64,000 bases of DNA from Trichocoleus sp. FACHB-40 (lineage in GTDB: Bacteria > Cyanobacteriota > Cyanobacteriia > Cyanobacteriales > FACHB-T130), in assembly GCF_014695915.1 (NCBI RefSeq), contig NZ_JACJPF010000050.1, positions 30,655 to 94,654 on the forward strand, read 5' to 3'. Shown piece by piece: positions 1-9,265 of this stretch. Position 1 is the first letter of the stretch. Every line of letters starts with the position of its first letter. A model generated the notes under the pieces. It did no database searches and had not been told where the DNA came from. It worked only from the letters and a program-made list of their open reading frames with translations. The position numbers and the translations under genes were made by a program.

Positions 1-114
1 AACTCACAGGCGGATTCCTCTTCTAAGTAGATCACCCGCAAGCTACCAGTGTTAATCAAATAGTCGCTCCAGTAGTTGGAAAGCTCTTTCGGCTCGTGGG
101 AACCACTGAACAGC
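1..114 (-). other. Possible partial coding remnant at the left edge
   Basis: Read on the minus strand, one frame is open from about position 114 to the window edge. It gives a protein-like stretch with segments such as FSGSHEPKELSNYW and SLRVIYLEEESA, and is preceded by an in-frame TGA near 118-120. A second minus frame also reads like protein (AVQWFPRAERAFQLLERLF) before stopping, so the true frame is unclear. I recognise no family. It may be the start or a 5'-truncated remnant of a gene continuing to the left. Confidence 0.2.
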
Positions 115-241
115 AAAGTTCAAAAGGTAGATGTTTGCACTACGTTAGGTGAATAAGCTGTAAGCTTTCAGTTTATCCACCTCAATCGGGGAAATATACA
201 GAAAGTTTCTCCATAATTAACGATTTATACCAATTACCTAA

Positions 242-985
242 ATGGCAGAAAATATGAGCGAAGAGTTGCAATGGCGGATCACGAGTTTCTTTGATTATTG
301 GAGAGAACGACACGCATTTATCCGTGATTTAGACTTCAGCAAGCACAGCCATGAAGCTAACGTGTTGCTCTGGGGAGAACTTGACCAGCTTTCCAACCTA
401 TGGGCAGGCAACATCGGAAGTAAGCAATGCGGCAAGAAAATGGGTAAACGCAATATTTTCGACGCTTTCCTTGCACGCTACGGTGGTGAGCTATTCCAGC
501 TTGTCTCATTACCGGACATCTGGAACCGAGTCGATAAAGGGAAAGCTGCGGATCTACCTGAGAATATACGCACATTTTTGGGCACAGTTGGGGGACGCTG
601 TACTCCAACTGTGCTTCAGGAACAACGTACCCGTTGTACCTCGGAGGACTGGAGTTTGGATGCGACCATCACTAGGACTCTGGCAAATTACCCGGAAATG
701 GATCGCACTAAGCTTGAGGAATGGCTAACTTTTTCTCGATACGGCGCGATCGCCTACAAGCAAATGCGGTGTGCATACATCCATGAGGGGCGACCGGGAA
801 AGGGTACGCACAGCTTCAAGTTACACGGATTCGCAGAAAGACCCACATACCGTAGCGCGATCTATGCTGCGCCCCCGATCATGGGCTTCGATATTGAGTT
901 CATGTTACGTGTATTGGGGTTCTGCATCGACGAGTTTGAAGCTGATGCACTAGCGTTGCAGGCAGATCCCGTGCCCGAACAATGA
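242..985 (+). CDS. Hypothetical protein with HEPN-like RX4H motif
   Basis: A 247-residue soluble protein with no signal peptide or membrane span. The start is ATG at 242; a second in-frame ATG at 254 is possible, and neither has a clear Shine-Dalgarno site. In the C-terminal third it has the helix-compatible segment KQMRCAYIHEGR, which contains R-x4-H (R, CAYI, H). This is the signature of HEPN RNases and toxins, which cut RNA in defence or toxin-antitoxin settings. The rest matches no family I recognise. A HicA/HicB pair follows about 160 bp downstream on the same strand, which is a plausible defence or TA neighbourhood. The HEPN assignment rests on one short motif and is inference; otherwise it is a protein of unknown function. 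Confidence 0.6.
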   Translation: MAENMSEELQWRITSFFDYWRERHAFIRDLDFSKHSHEANVLLWGELDQLSNLWAGNIGSKQCGKKMGKRNIFDAFLARYGGELFQLVSLPDIWNRVDKGKAADLPENIRTFLGTVGGRCTPTVLQEQRTRCTSEDWSLDATITRTLANYPEMDRTKLEEWLTFSRYGAIAYKQMRCAYIHEGRPGKGTHSFKLHGFAERPTYRSAIYAAPPIMGFDIEFMLRVLGFCIDEFEADALALQADPVPEQ

Positions 986-1147
986 TGTACCATCATCGGT
1001 TGTCTGTAAGGCGTATCGAGGGGTTCGTTGTCAGCAGAGGAGCCTAACTTGCTGCTAGAGCGGACGGGCGGTCTCTTAAAAACTCGGTACGATTTCAAAG
1101 AACTCGCTTATCGATGAAGATTCAATGGATCGGCGTAGACAAAATCT

Positions 1148-1372
1148 ATGCCTAGGAAAATTCGAGAGTTAAAAGCTCAGATTGCGCGTGAAGGATTTGT
1201 ATATCTGCCCAAGCGCGGCAAAGGTAGTCATGAGCGTTGGCGACATCCAATGCTTAGGAAAACACTGACAATTCCAGGCAAGGATGGAGATGATGTGCCA
1301 CTTTACCTAGAAAAGCAGTTAGCACAGTTATTAAGTGAACTGGAAGAGTTAAGGGAGGACGAGGAATCATGA
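1148..1372 (+). CDS. hicA: HicA-family mRNA interferase toxin
   Basis: A 74-residue protein of the HicA type, usual length 60-85. HicA toxins have a double-stranded-RNA-binding-like fold and cut mRNA using a conserved histidine. The signature GKGSHERW lies at residues 24-31 with H28 as the expected catalytic residue, followed by the typical HP and LTIPG segments. The C-terminal third (about 50-74) is a charged helix. The stop overlaps the start of the next gene as ATGA (1369-1372), which implies translational coupling with the HicB-like antitoxin. The order toxin-antitoxin is usual for hicAB. The pair probably represses itself through the antitoxin, but I see no unambiguous operator upstream. 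Confidence 0.85.
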   Translation: MPRKIRELKAQIAREGFVYLPKRGKGSHERWRHPMLRKTLTIPGKDGDDVPLYLEKQLAQLLSELEELREDEES

Positions 1373-1587
1373 ATCGATACAGCATGATTATTCAGTGGTC
1401 AGATGAAGACCAACTTTTTCTAGTCACAATCCCAGAGTTTTGCGATCACGTTGTCATGCCTTGCACTCACGGTAAAACTCGTGAGGAAGCAATTCGTAAC
1501 GGGGAAGAAGTGATTGAAATGTACTTAGAAGCATGGCTTGCCGAAGGTGAATCCATCCCTGAACCCAGCACACTTCAAATTGCTTAA
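1369..1587 (+). CDS. hicB: HicB-family antitoxin
   Basis: A 72-residue antitoxin predicted to bind and neutralise the HicA protein encoded just upstream. It shows the HicB layout: an N-terminal strand MNRYSMIIQWS, the acidic turn DEDQLFLVTIPEF, then the GKTREEAIRNGEEVIEMYL helix of the partial RNase H-like fold. It lacks a clear C-terminal DNA-binding domain, as in the short HicB class. Autoregulation may therefore be weak or need another protein. Its start lies inside the hicA stop (ATGA overlap). Confidence 0.85.
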   Translation: MNRYSMIIQWSDEDQLFLVTIPEFCDHVVMPCTHGKTREEAIRNGEEVIEMYLEAWLAEGESIPEPSTLQIA

Positions 1588-1604
1588 TTATAATTTCAAA
1601 ACTT

Positions 1605-1810
1605 TTACTCTGTAGTCAGTTCGCCCAGCTTGAGAACGTGACCCAGGTAAAAAAACAGACAGACAAGCCGATACTCATTGCCGTAAACACTCAATTCCTT
1701 GCGGGACGCTACTACTAGCATCAAGGCGATGTCGTGCATAAGCGATCGCAAATTGTCATAAAATTCGTTATCAAATTCCTCAGTACGTTTGGAAAGACTT
1801 TCTCCAGCTC
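1605..1810 (-). pseudogene. Short protein-like remnant, family unknown
   Basis: Between hicB and pepF the minus strand is open for about 68 codons up to a TAA at 1605-1607. The predicted peptide has natural-looking composition (SLMHDIALMLVVASRKELSV, then YRLVCLFFYLGHVLKLGEL). There is no convincing start codon; the first ATG would leave about 44 residues. The 5' end abuts the palindromic repeat at 1817-1863. I read it as the 3' remnant of a gene cut off by the repeat. No family recognised. Confidence 0.25.
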
Positions 1811-1816
1811 TTGAAA

Positions 1817-1863
1817 GGAGGCTCCAGCCTCCTAAACTGCGCTACCAGGCTGAGCCTGGTAGC
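1817..1863. repeat. Double palindromic intergenic repeat
   Basis: Two adjacent hairpins: GGAGGCTCCAGCCTCC (1817-1832), then a 23-base palindrome whose arms are GCTACCAGGCT and AGCCTGGTAGC (1841-1863). Related elements lie at about 8266-8315 and 36869-36905. It sits between the ends of hicB and pepF and could also serve as a transcription barrier. Confidence 0.7.
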
Positions 1864-1887
1864 GAGAAATACGATAAATTTGGACGA

Positions 1888-3732
1888 TTAAAGCGTTGCT
1901 TGCAGCTGATCTAAAAGACCCTCAACATAAGTCAAAGCACCGCTAATTGTGGCTGGATCTTCGATGTCTATTCCCACATACTTGCGTAACGCTTCCACCT
2001 GATTCATGCTTCCCCCTGCTGCTAATAGATCCAGGTAGCCAGGAATAAAATCTTTGCCTACCTGAAGATATTTTTGGTAACAAGCGAGACTGACAATGTT
2101 GGAAGCTGTGTATTGATAGCAGTAGAACGGTTTAAAGTAGATGTGGCCAATCCGCGCCCAATCATACTGGTGTTCGGGTAAAATTTCCACGGTATCGCCA
2201 CAGAGTTCGCGGTAAAGTTCCGTCCACTTTTCATTAACAAAATTGTGGTCAAAACTACCTTGGACGGCGCGTTCGTGAATTGCCAATTCTAAGCGGCTAA
2301 TTGTGCTTTGGCGGAATAGCAAATTTAGCTGATCTTCCAATTGCCGGGTTATTAGCGATCGCTTAAGTTTTTCGTCGTCGCCAGCGGTTTTCAGCAAGTA
2401 ATCCAACAACAGCAATTCATTAAAGGTTGAGGCAATTTCTGCCAGCACCATTGGCGGATTACTGTTAAAATAAGTTTGGCGATCGCCTATCCAGGCAAAG
2501 TGCAAGCCATGCCCCATCTCGTGCGCTAACGTAAACAGAGAGTTGTAATCTTCTGTGTAAGAAAGCAACAAGTAACTGTGCTTACCATGAGTGTAGGAGC
2601 AGAAGGCACCGCCGCGCTTACCGGGACGCACTTTGGCATCTACCCAGTTTTTCACGAAAAACTCTTCTGCCCGTCGAGCATAGTTGATGTCAAACTGTTC
2701 TAAAGCAGAGAGCAGGGTTTCTACACCATTTTTGTACTCAATTGGCGCAGCCTGGTCGTCGCCATCTGTCCAAGGTGCATAGATGTCGCAAATGCGAATT
2801 TCTTGATTCAGCGATTTTGCTTTTAGCTGGTAGTAGCGTTGGAACAGATCAAAACGCGATCGCGTTCCTTCCATAATCGCCCGAAACACAGCTTCCGAGA
2901 CTTCATCCGCCAACAGTTGTTTGTGCAACGTCGAGGCGTGCGATCGCATCTGACTTTCCAGCCGATGATCTTGCGTCACAGTGTTTAAAATATAGCCATA
3001 CAGCAAGTTGTGCTGCTGCATCACTTTCCGCACCGACCGATAAGCGTTGTAGCGCACCTCAGATGAGGGATGAAACAGTAATGCACCCAGTTCCGCCTCG
3101 GTGTCAGATGTTTTTCCCTCTGGCGTGGTAACAGGTTCATACTCCTGCTCTCCGAGATGAATAGAACGCAATTGAATAAACGCTTGCCGACCTGTTAAAC
3201 TATCTTGATTACGGGTTTGCTCGACTTCTTCAGAAAGTTTGTGAGGGCGATATTGGGCGCTCCGATCTAAGTAGTGGTTGTAGGTAGATAAGGCTGCTGA
3301 GCCTTGCAATTCGCTAAATTTAGCAGCGTCTAAATCCTGCAATTCTAGGTCAAAAAACAGCAGTTGGTTTTCAATTCCAGTTAAGGCTTCTCTCACCTTA
3401 TCTAGAAATTGCTTCGCCTCATTGTTGCGCGTATCCGCTGAGAAAACCAGAGAAGGGAAGGCATAAAGATAACCAGATTTTTCTGCCAATGCTTCTAGCT
3501 GTTGCAGACATTGCGCCAGTTCTTCCGGTGTCAGGGAACTAACTTTTCCCCGATAATTTTGCCTAAACTGGATTGCATCCTGCTGGAGTACCTGCAAATC
3601 TTGCGCCAGATGGGGATCGTCAAAGCCTTTGTAGAGGTCACAAAGATTCCACTCTTGAGGGCTATCTAGCTGGTCTAAAGTGGTAAGTGCTTTAGATTCA
3701 TTGGCATTAGAAGACGATTGCACCAAAGCCAA
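1888..3732 (-). CDS. pepF: Oligoendopeptidase F, M3 family
   Basis: A 614-residue cytoplasmic zinc metallopeptidase that degrades short peptides. The active-site motif HEMGH lies at about residues 404-408 within TLAHEMGHGLHF: two zinc-binding histidines and the catalytic glutamate, as in the M3 family. The third ligand is expected in the following helix (AEIASTFNELLL). The N-terminal half is the usual helical M3 N domain and length is normal. The start is a TTG at 3732-3730. It is supported by an AAAGGAG site on the minus strand (3740-3746) with 7 bases of spacing, and no ATG lies nearby. It is a single gene, with no operon partners visible. Confidence 0.95.
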   Translation of the reverse strand: MALVQSSSNANESKALTTLDQLDSPQEWNLCDLYKGFDDPHLAQDLQVLQQDAIQFRQNYRGKVSSLTPEELAQCLQQLEALAEKSGYLYAFPSLVFSADTRNNEAKQFLDKVREALTGIENQLLFFDLELQDLDAAKFSELQGSAALSTYNHYLDRSAQYRPHKLSEEVEQTRNQDSLTGRQAFIQLRSIHLGEQEYEPVTTPEGKTSDTEAELGALLFHPSSEVRYNAYRSVRKVMQQHNLLYGYILNTVTQDHRLESQMRSHASTLHKQLLADEVSEAVFRAIMEGTRSRFDLFQRYYQLKAKSLNQEIRICDIYAPWTDGDDQAAPIEYKNGVETLLSALEQFDINYARRAEEFFVKNWVDAKVRPGKRGGAFCSYTHGKHSYLLLSYTEDYNSLFTLAHEMGHGLHFAWIGDRQTYFNSNPPMVLAEIASTFNELLLLDYLLKTAGDDEKLKRSLITRQLEDQLNLLFRQSTISRLELAIHERAVQGSFDHNFVNEKWTELYRELCGDTVEILPEHQYDWARIGHIYFKPFYCYQYTASNIVSLACYQKYLQVGKDFIPGYLDLLAAGGSMNQVEALRKYVGIDIEDPATISGALTYVEGLLDQLQATL

Positions 3733-4136
3733 AGTTAAACTCCTTTAGAAAATGTGGTTGAAAAATGCTTTGAAGAATGTAGTTACTTGTCTATTTTATC
3801 CAAATTGATTTCAACCTTGCTGCGAGTAGGTTAGAGTTCTTCTGTTTTGGATAGTTTACTTAGCCAATAAGTAGGTGGACATAATTAAATAGTGCATAGG
3901 GTATCTTCCCCATTGCCTGCCACTAAAGCAAAGTGTGGGCAATACCTATCCTAGGGATGCGGGCTATGGGAAAAGATAAGTTTCTGAGGCAGGTTGATTT
4001 TTTAATACATTTTAAACTCAATCACAATATAATTTTTTATTTTAATAGATTTTTAAGGAAGGCTCAGGTAAAATAAGACACAATTATTCTGTCAATGCTC
4101 ATATAATTTTCAGCAATCCTTCACAGCTAACGAATC
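3733..4136. other. Intergenic region, pepF to response regulator
   Basis: About 400 bp between two divergently read genes. It becomes strongly AT-rich towards 4136, with several TATAAT-like hexamers around 4025-4110. I see no ORF, RNA gene or strong palindrome. It presumably holds both promoters. Confidence 0.5.
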
Positions 4137-4586
4137 ATGAGCAGCGAAACACAAAGTTCAACGACCAACCAAAAATTAAACTCCAGCGCCTCCGCAGCTG
4201 CCAAGCGAATTTTGATCGTTGAGGATAGTCCCATGAATCGAGAGTTGCTGAATGACTATCTGGGATATCTGGGATACGAAGTTTTCGCATTGGCAGAGGG
4301 ATCGGGCTTTTTTCAGGCGCTGATTGACTTCCAACCTGACTTGATTTTGCTAGACTTGAAGTTACCGGATATCGATGGGTATACCATACTCCAACAAATC
4401 CAAGAAGGAACAGACTGGCTGCACATTCCTATAATTGTTGTTTCAGCTTTTGCTTTTCAAGTAGACAAAGAAAAAGCTCTTAGATTGGGCGCGCGTCGCT
4501 TTATCGTTAAACCTGTAAATATCGTTGATTTGAAGCAAGCCATACAAGAAGAACTCCAGATGGGGAGTTTAGAGGCTTCTTGTTAG
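4137..4586 (+). CDS. Single-domain response regulator (CheY-like)
   Basis: A 149-residue stand-alone receiver. After a disordered Ser/Thr-rich N-terminus (about 1-22) comes a complete REC domain: acidic pocket E29-D30 in LIVEDS, phospho-accepting D73 in LLDLK, switch serine S103 in VVSAF and lysine K125 in VKPV. There is no output domain, so it must act by protein contact, for example in a phosphorelay or on a motility or adhesion target. No histidine kinase is adjacent; the nearest kinase sequence is the remnant at 21.2 kb. It converges with a 59-residue coiled-coil protein on the other strand, only 10 bp away. Confidence 0.9.
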   Translation: MSSETQSSTTNQKLNSSASAAAKRILIVEDSPMNRELLNDYLGYLGYEVFALAEGSGFFQALIDFQPDLILLDLKLPDIDGYTILQQIQEGTDWLHIPIIVVSAFAFQVDKEKALRLGARRFIVKPVNIVDLKQAIQEELQMGSLEASC

Positions 4587-4596
4587 TTTGTTCAAT

Positions 4597-4776
4597 TTAT
4601 TCGATTTTGTTCTTGTTAATATATTCCTCCACTGTTTTGCTAAGAGTTTGTATAGAATGACTGATTTCCACAACCTGAGTTTCGACTCGTGACAATAAGA
4701 AAACAACTGTTTGAAGTTGATTGAGTGTTTCATCCATAGCGTTTCGGTAGTTGGCCTCAAACTCTTCTAATTTCAT
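4597..4776 (-). CDS. Small coiled-coil protein (59 aa)
   Basis: A 59-residue reading frame, ATG at 4776 and TAA at 4597-4599, that begins MKLEEFEANYRNAMDETL and ends EEYINKNKIE. Almost the whole chain has heptad-like spacing of hydrophobics (LNQLQTVVFLLSRVETQVV, then ISHSIQTLSKTV), as expected of a coiled coil. Composition is natural, and it is a better gene than the longer overlapping frame on the same strand, which is cysteine- and tryptophan-scattered with no structure. It faces the receiver gene tail to tail. I do not recognise the family. It might be a small oligomeric partner protein, but nothing beyond position suggests a link to the receiver. Confidence 0.55.
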   Translation of the reverse strand: MKLEEFEANYRNAMDETLNQLQTVVFLLSRVETQVVEISHSIQTLSKTVEEYINKNKIE

Positions 4777-5151
4777 GACTTTAACCGGGTGTGTAAGGTA
4801 GTAAATAAAGCGATTACTTGGTTATATCAGCATATCAAAATTCAAAATTAATTTAACTTATTCCAGATAAAAATCATATTGACTACTATAAATTCATCCA
4901 AGAGACTAATTCCTTTATCGAATCTTTAAAATTAATATAAAATTAGGTTATAGAGAATACAAAAATAGTGCTAGTTGCGAAATATTACTGAGATTTTAAT
5001 ATTTTTTAAATGCCTATCCTGAAATACTACTGAATTGGGAAATCGTCCAAAAATACATCTTGCGAGATTTTACTGATTTAGCGATCGCGCTACCCTTTTC
5101 TCAATGACGTATTCCAGTTAAAGACTGCTGCTTTCAAGGAGTGCTTTGTTT
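4777..5151. other. AT-rich intergenic region upstream of uvrC
   Basis: About 375 bp, very AT-rich from 4800 to 5030, with one HIP1 site near 5080. No ORF or RNA gene seen. The promoters of uvrC and of the small coiled-coil gene should lie here. Confidence 0.5.
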
Positions 5152-7113
5152 ATGACAGATCCGCAAATGCTGAGGGATGGGAACGAGTTATCCCCCGCTA
5201 CAAATCAAAGCGGTTATGTCTCGTCTGCTGGAATGACCCCAGCGGGGAAAACATTGCCGCTAGTCAAAGATCCAGAACGGTTGGAGAATCGCCTGAAGGA
5301 GATTCCGCCAGAACCGGGAGTCTATATCATGCGGGATGGGTGCGATCGCATTCTCTACATCGGCAAATCGAAGAAGTTGCGATCGCGCGTTCGTTCCTAT
5401 TTCCGAGACTCTCAGAAATTAAGCGATCGCATTGCGATGATGGTACGCCAGGTTGCCGAGATTGAATTCATCGTTACTGACACCGAAGCCGAAGCCTTGG
5501 CGCTAGAGGCAAATCTTGTCAAACAGCACCAACCTTACTTCAATGTACTCCTAAAGGATGATAAAAAATATCCCTACGTACTGATCACCTGGTCAGAACA
5601 ATATCCCCGTATTTTCATCACCAGGAATCGGCGGATAGGTAAAAAAGGAGACAAGTATTATGGGCCTTACACTGATGCAGGACTGTTGCGAAATATCCTG
5701 CGAGTAGCCAAGCGAATATTTCTGCTGCGACAACGACCGCAACCGCTATTTACAGATCGTCCTTGTCTAAATTACGACATTGGGCGCTGTCCTGGTGTCT
5801 GCCAGCAACTAATTTCCCCAGAGGAATACCATAAAACAGTGCAAAAAGTGGCAATGGTGTTCCAGGGACGCACTGGCGAACTAATTGACATCTTGACAGC
5901 GCAAATGGAACAAGCGGCGGCGGAACTAAACTTTGAGGCGGCAGCGAGGAAACGCGATCAGATTGGGGGGTTAAAATCGCTGACAGCTGACCAAAAAGTG
6001 TCTTTGCCAGATGATACCGTTTCGCGGGATGCGATCGCTCTGGCCGCTGACGAAAAACACGCCTGCATTCAATTGTTCCAGATTCGGGCGGGAAAACTGG
6101 TGGGACGTTTAGGCTTTGTTGCTGAGGCGGACTCAGGAACGCCGGGAGCAATATTGCAGCGCGTTTTGGAGGATCATTACCAAAACGCTGAGTCTGTGGA
6201 AATCCCCACAGAAATTCTAGTGCAGCATGAATTGCCAGAAGGCGAGATGCTGGGAGAATTCTTAACGGAACGCAAAGGGCGAAAAGTTAGTATTCTCGCG
6301 CCACAGCGCCAAACTAAGGCAGAATTGGTTGAGATGGTGGAGCGCAACGCCCAACACGAACTGGCGCGGATGCAACGAGTAGGCGATCGCAACGAACAAG
6401 CGATGCAGGATTTAGCGGCGATTCTGGATTTGCCAGATTTACCTCATCGCATCGAAGGTTATGATATTTCCCACATCCAAGGGTCGAATGCTGTAGCCTC
6501 GCAAGTAGTGTTTATTGACGGCTTGCCCGCAAAGCAGCACTATCGCCACTATAAAATTAAGAATCCCACCGTTACATCTGGTCACTCTGACGACTTTGCT
6601 AGTCTTGCTGAAGTCATTGGGCGGCGTTTTCGCAAGTATGCTGAAGATCCGCAATTACAACGAGTGGGAAATTCCGATTGGCCTGATGTGGTGATGATTG
6701 ACGGTGGGAAAGGTCAGCTTTCATCGGTTGTCGCTGTTTTGCAAGAGATGAATTTGATGGAAGATTTGCGAGTCGTGAGTCTTGCTAAACAGCGAGAAGA
6801 GATTTTCTTACCTGGTGAATCTTTACCACTTCAGACAGATGCGGAACAACCGGGCGTGCAACTTCTGCGGCGATTGCGGGATGAAGCGCACCGTTTTGCT
6901 GTGAGTTTCCACCGTCAGCAGCGGAGTGATAAGTTAAGGCGATCGCGTTTGGATGAAATTCCGGGCTTGGGTTTCCAGCGACAAAAGGAACTTTTGGCGC
7001 ATTTTCGCTCGGTTGATTATATCCGGGAAGCGTCACCAAAGCAGCTGGCTGAGGTTTCGGGTATTGGCCCGCGTTTGGCTCAGGAGATATACGATTATTT
7101 TCATCCGGCTTAA
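5152..7113 (+). CDS. uvrC: Excinuclease ABC subunit C
   Basis: UvrC, the dual-incision nuclease of nucleotide excision repair, acts with UvrA/UvrB on damaged DNA. Domains in order: GIY-YIG nuclease (PGVYIMRDG then [14 protein letters not shown], about residues 45-75) for the 3' cut; a UvrB-binding UVR helix pair ([19 protein letters not shown], near 255); the RNase H-like domain with [11 protein letters not shown] and [10 protein letters not shown] for the 5' cut; and C-terminal helix-hairpin-helix motifs ([18 protein letters not shown]). The start chosen is ATG at 5152, 10 bases after AAGGAG (5136-5141). A TTG at 5146 is in frame but too close to that site. Length is 653 residues, slightly long because of a disordered N-terminus. 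Confidence 0.95.
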   Translation: MTDPQMLRDGNELSPATNQSGYVSSAGMTPAGKTLPLVKDPERLENRLKEIPPEPGVYIMRDGCDRILYIGKSKKLRSRVRSYFRDSQKLSDRIAMMVRQVAEIEFIVTDTEAEALALEANLVKQHQPYFNVLLKDDKKYPYVLITWSEQYPRIFITRNRRIGKKGDKYYGPYTDAGLLRNILRVAKRIFLLRQRPQPLFTDRPCLNYDIGRCPGVCQQLISPEEYHKTVQKVAMVFQGRTGELIDILTAQMEQAAAELNFEAAARKRDQIGGLKSLTADQKVSLPDDTVSRDAIALAADEKHACIQLFQIRAGKLVGRLGFVAEADSGTPGAILQRVLEDHYQNAESVEIPTEILVQHELPEGEMLGEFLTERKGRKVSILAPQRQTKAELVEMVERNAQHELARMQRVGDRNEQAMQDLAAILDLPDLPHRIEGYDISHIQGSNAVASQVVFIDGLPAKQHYRHYKIKNPTVTSGHSDDFASLAEVIGRRFRKYAEDPQLQRVGNSDWPDVVMIDGGKGQLSSVVAVLQEMNLMEDLRVVSLAKQREEIFLPGESLPLQTDAEQPGVQLLRRLRDEAHRFAVSFHRQQRSDKLRRSRLDEIPGLGFQRQKELLAHFRSVDYIREASPKQLAEVSGIGPRLAQEIYDYFHPA

Positions 7114-7210
7114 TACAAACCGCTTCAATCAACTATTGGCTTAATCCCTGCATCCTTCGCCCGTTAGAATAGAAATAAAGATTGTTTAGATTTGTAAAAT
7201 TGGGACATCT

Positions 7211-8230
7211 ATGGCTCCCGCTGTTTTAATCGAAAAGCTCGCCAAACGCTACGGTTCAGTAGAAGCCGTTAAAAACGTTTCTTTTCAGGTCGAACCTGGT
7301 GAAATTTTTGGTCTTCTAGGGCCAAATGGTGCTGGGAAAACTACGACTCTGCGTGTCTTGTGTACCTTGACCAAGCCTGATGCTGGCAAAGTTGAGGTAT
7401 CTGGCATCTCGGTTATCGATAATCCTAGAGCGGCAAGGGCTAGACTAGGTTATGTGGCTCAGGAAGTTGCGCTGGATAAGGTGCTAACTGGGCGGGAAAT
7501 GCTACAACTGTCCGCTGCACTTTACCACCTCCCCGGTGCAGTCGCGAAACAGAGAATTGAAGCGGTGCTGGGTTTACTGGGATTGCATGAATACGCCGAT
7601 AAAAAGACTGGTACTTATTCTGGCGGTTTACGCAAGCGTCTAGATTTGGCAGCTGGGTTATTGCATCAGCCAGATGTCTTGGTTTTAGATGAACCGACGG
7701 TGGGATTGGATATTGAAAGCCGTGTGGTGGTTTGGGACTTTTTACGCCAGCTGCGGGCGAGTGGTACATCTGTGTTAATTACCAGCCATTATTTAGAGGA
7801 AATTGACGCGCTGGCGGATCGGGTGGCGATTATTGACAAAGGTGTGGTAATTGCCTCTGGAACGCCGTCTGAGTTAAAGGATAAAGTAGGAGGCGATCGC
7901 ATTACTCTCCGCATCCGCGAGTTTTCCCCAATCGAGGAAGCCCAAAAAGCAAAAGATATGCTAATATCTTTACCTTTTGTGCAGGAAGTGATTATCAATG
8001 GCGCTCAAGGTAACTCTCTAAATTTAGTAGTGAAGCCGCAAAGTGACGCTTTGATAACGATTCAGCAATCTTTACAATCAGCAGGCTTACCGACTTTTGG
8101 TATTGCCCAAGCTAGACCTAGTTTAGATGATGTTTACCTGGCTGCTACGGGTAAAACTTTGATGGATGCTGAACTTGCAGCATCTGCTAGCCGCGATCCG
8201 AAGGCTGAGAAGAAACAAAATATGCGATAA
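7211..8230 (+). CDS. ABC-2 exporter ATP-binding protein (DrrA-like)
   Basis: A 339-residue ATPase of an ABC-2 type exporter. It has Walker A GPNGAGKTT, Q-loop VAQE, signature YSGGLRKRLDLA, Walker B VLVLDEPT and a switch histidine in LITSHY. The extension after about residue 225 (ITLRIREF, LNLVVKPQSDAL) is the C-terminal domain found in daunorubicin-resistance (DrrA) type ATPases. The membrane partner follows 109 bp downstream, separated by a palindromic repeat. The substrate is unknown; lipids, polysaccharide or a natural product are all possible for this family. Confidence 0.92.
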   Translation: MAPAVLIEKLAKRYGSVEAVKNVSFQVEPGEIFGLLGPNGAGKTTTLRVLCTLTKPDAGKVEVSGISVIDNPRAARARLGYVAQEVALDKVLTGREMLQLSAALYHLPGAVAKQRIEAVLGLLGLHEYADKKTGTYSGGLRKRLDLAAGLLHQPDVLVLDEPTVGLDIESRVVVWDFLRQLRASGTSVLITSHYLEEIDALADRVAIIDKGVVIASGTPSELKDKVGGDRITLRIREFSPIEEAQKAKDMLISLPFVQEVIINGAQGNSLNLVVKPQSDALITIQQSLQSAGLPTFGIAQARPSLDDVYLAATGKTLMDAELAASASRDPKAEKKQNMR

Positions 8231-8265
8231 GTTTAGATTTTACATCAAGGCATAGCTTTGATATC

Positions 8266-8315
8266 TCGTTCCCAGGCCGCAGGCCAGGAAAGAGGTTTGG
8301 GAGGCTCAGCCTCCC
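8266..8315. repeat. Palindromic intergenic repeat between ABC genes
   Basis: Two hairpins in a row: CCAGGCCGCAGGCCAGG near 8272-8288 and GGGAGGCTCAGCCTCCC at 8299-8315, preceded by CTCGTTCC. It is the same family as 1817-1863 and 36869-36905. It lies inside a presumed two-gene operon, so it could tune the ratio of ATPase to permease. Confidence 0.7.
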
Positions 8316-8339
8316 GACAGTTATCATAGGGAGATTCAG

Positions 8340-9227
8340 ATGAGTAGTACGTTAACACCTCCAAAACCTGACATTCGTTTGCAGCCACAAGCTGCTAGTC
8401 AACCAGTTGCATCCAGTTTGTTTGGCGATTTTATTCAAGAAACTCTGGCTTTAACAAAGCGTTTGTTTATACAGTTGCAACGCCGTCCCTCCACTCTAAT
8501 CGCTGGGATAATTCAACCGTTGATGTGGTTGGTTTTGTTCGGGGCGCTGTTTCAAAATGCTCCTCAAGGCTTGTTTGGTAATAGTCTCAGCTACGGACAA
8601 TTTCTCGGTGCTGGAGTAATTGTTTTTACAGCCTTTGCGGGAGCGTTGAATGCTGGTTTGCCAGTAATGTTTGACCGAGAATTCGGGTTTCTTAACCGTT
8701 TGTTGGTGGCTCCTCTAGCTTCCCGATTCTCGATTGTTGCAGCTTCAGCTATTTATATCATCGCTTTGAGCTTTATCCAAACGGCTGTAATTGTTACAGC
8801 TAGCGCTTTGCTGGGTGCGGGGTTGCCAAATATACTGGGGTTGAGCGCGATCGCTCTAATTGTCTTCCTGCTCGTTGTCGGCGTAACTGCTTTAAGCCTT
8901 GGTTTGACTTTTGCTTTACCCGGTCACGTCGAGCTAATTGCGGTAATTTTTGTTACTAACTTGCCGCTACTGTTCGCCAGCACTGCGCTCGCTCCCTTGT
9001 CATTCATGCCCAAATGGTTGCAGATAGTTGCTACCCTCAACCCCCTCAGCTACGCAATTGAGTCAATTCGCTACCTATATCTTCATAGCGACTGGGGACT
9101 CGGTAGTGCGGTAATGCAGGCTCCGTGGGGGACTGTAACTTTTGGGTCAGCTCTGCTAGTGCTTATCGGTTTCGATGCTCTAGTATTACTAGCAATTCAA
9201 CCCCTGCTGCGTCGCCGCTTTGCTTAA
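8340..9227 (+). CDS. ABC-2 type exporter permease (DrrB-like)
   Basis: A 295-residue integral membrane protein. The N-terminal ~35 residues are cytoplasmic; then come about six hydrophobic spans (for example LIAGIIQPLMWLVLFGALF, FLGAGVIVFTAFAGAL and a Val/Leu-rich span near 175-205). The central motif GLPVMFDREFGFLNRLLVAP is the conserved ABC-2 coupling segment of this family. It pairs with the ATPase upstream to form an exporter. GAG-type spacing upstream of ATG 8340 (TAGGGAGATTCAG) gives a plausible ribosome site. Confidence 0.92.
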   Translation: MSSTLTPPKPDIRLQPQAASQPVASSLFGDFIQETLALTKRLFIQLQRRPSTLIAGIIQPLMWLVLFGALFQNAPQGLFGNSLSYGQFLGAGVIVFTAFAGALNAGLPVMFDREFGFLNRLLVAPLASRFSIVAASAIYIIALSFIQTAVIVTASALLGAGLPNILGLSAIALIVFLLVVGVTALSLGLTFALPGHVELIAVIFVTNLPLLFASTALAPLSFMPKWLQIVATLNPLSYAIESIRYLYLHSDWGLGSAVMQAPWGTVTFGSALLVLIGFDALVLLAIQPLLRRRFA

Positions 9228-9265
9228 CGTACAATCATGAGTAGCGTGTTATACCCCAAATTGCC

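Noticed and set aside
4569..4760. 63-residue minus-strand frame
   Set aside because: It overlaps the 59-residue coiled-coil frame in another phase and has scattered Cys/Trp/Arg with no structure; the coiled-coil frame is the better gene.
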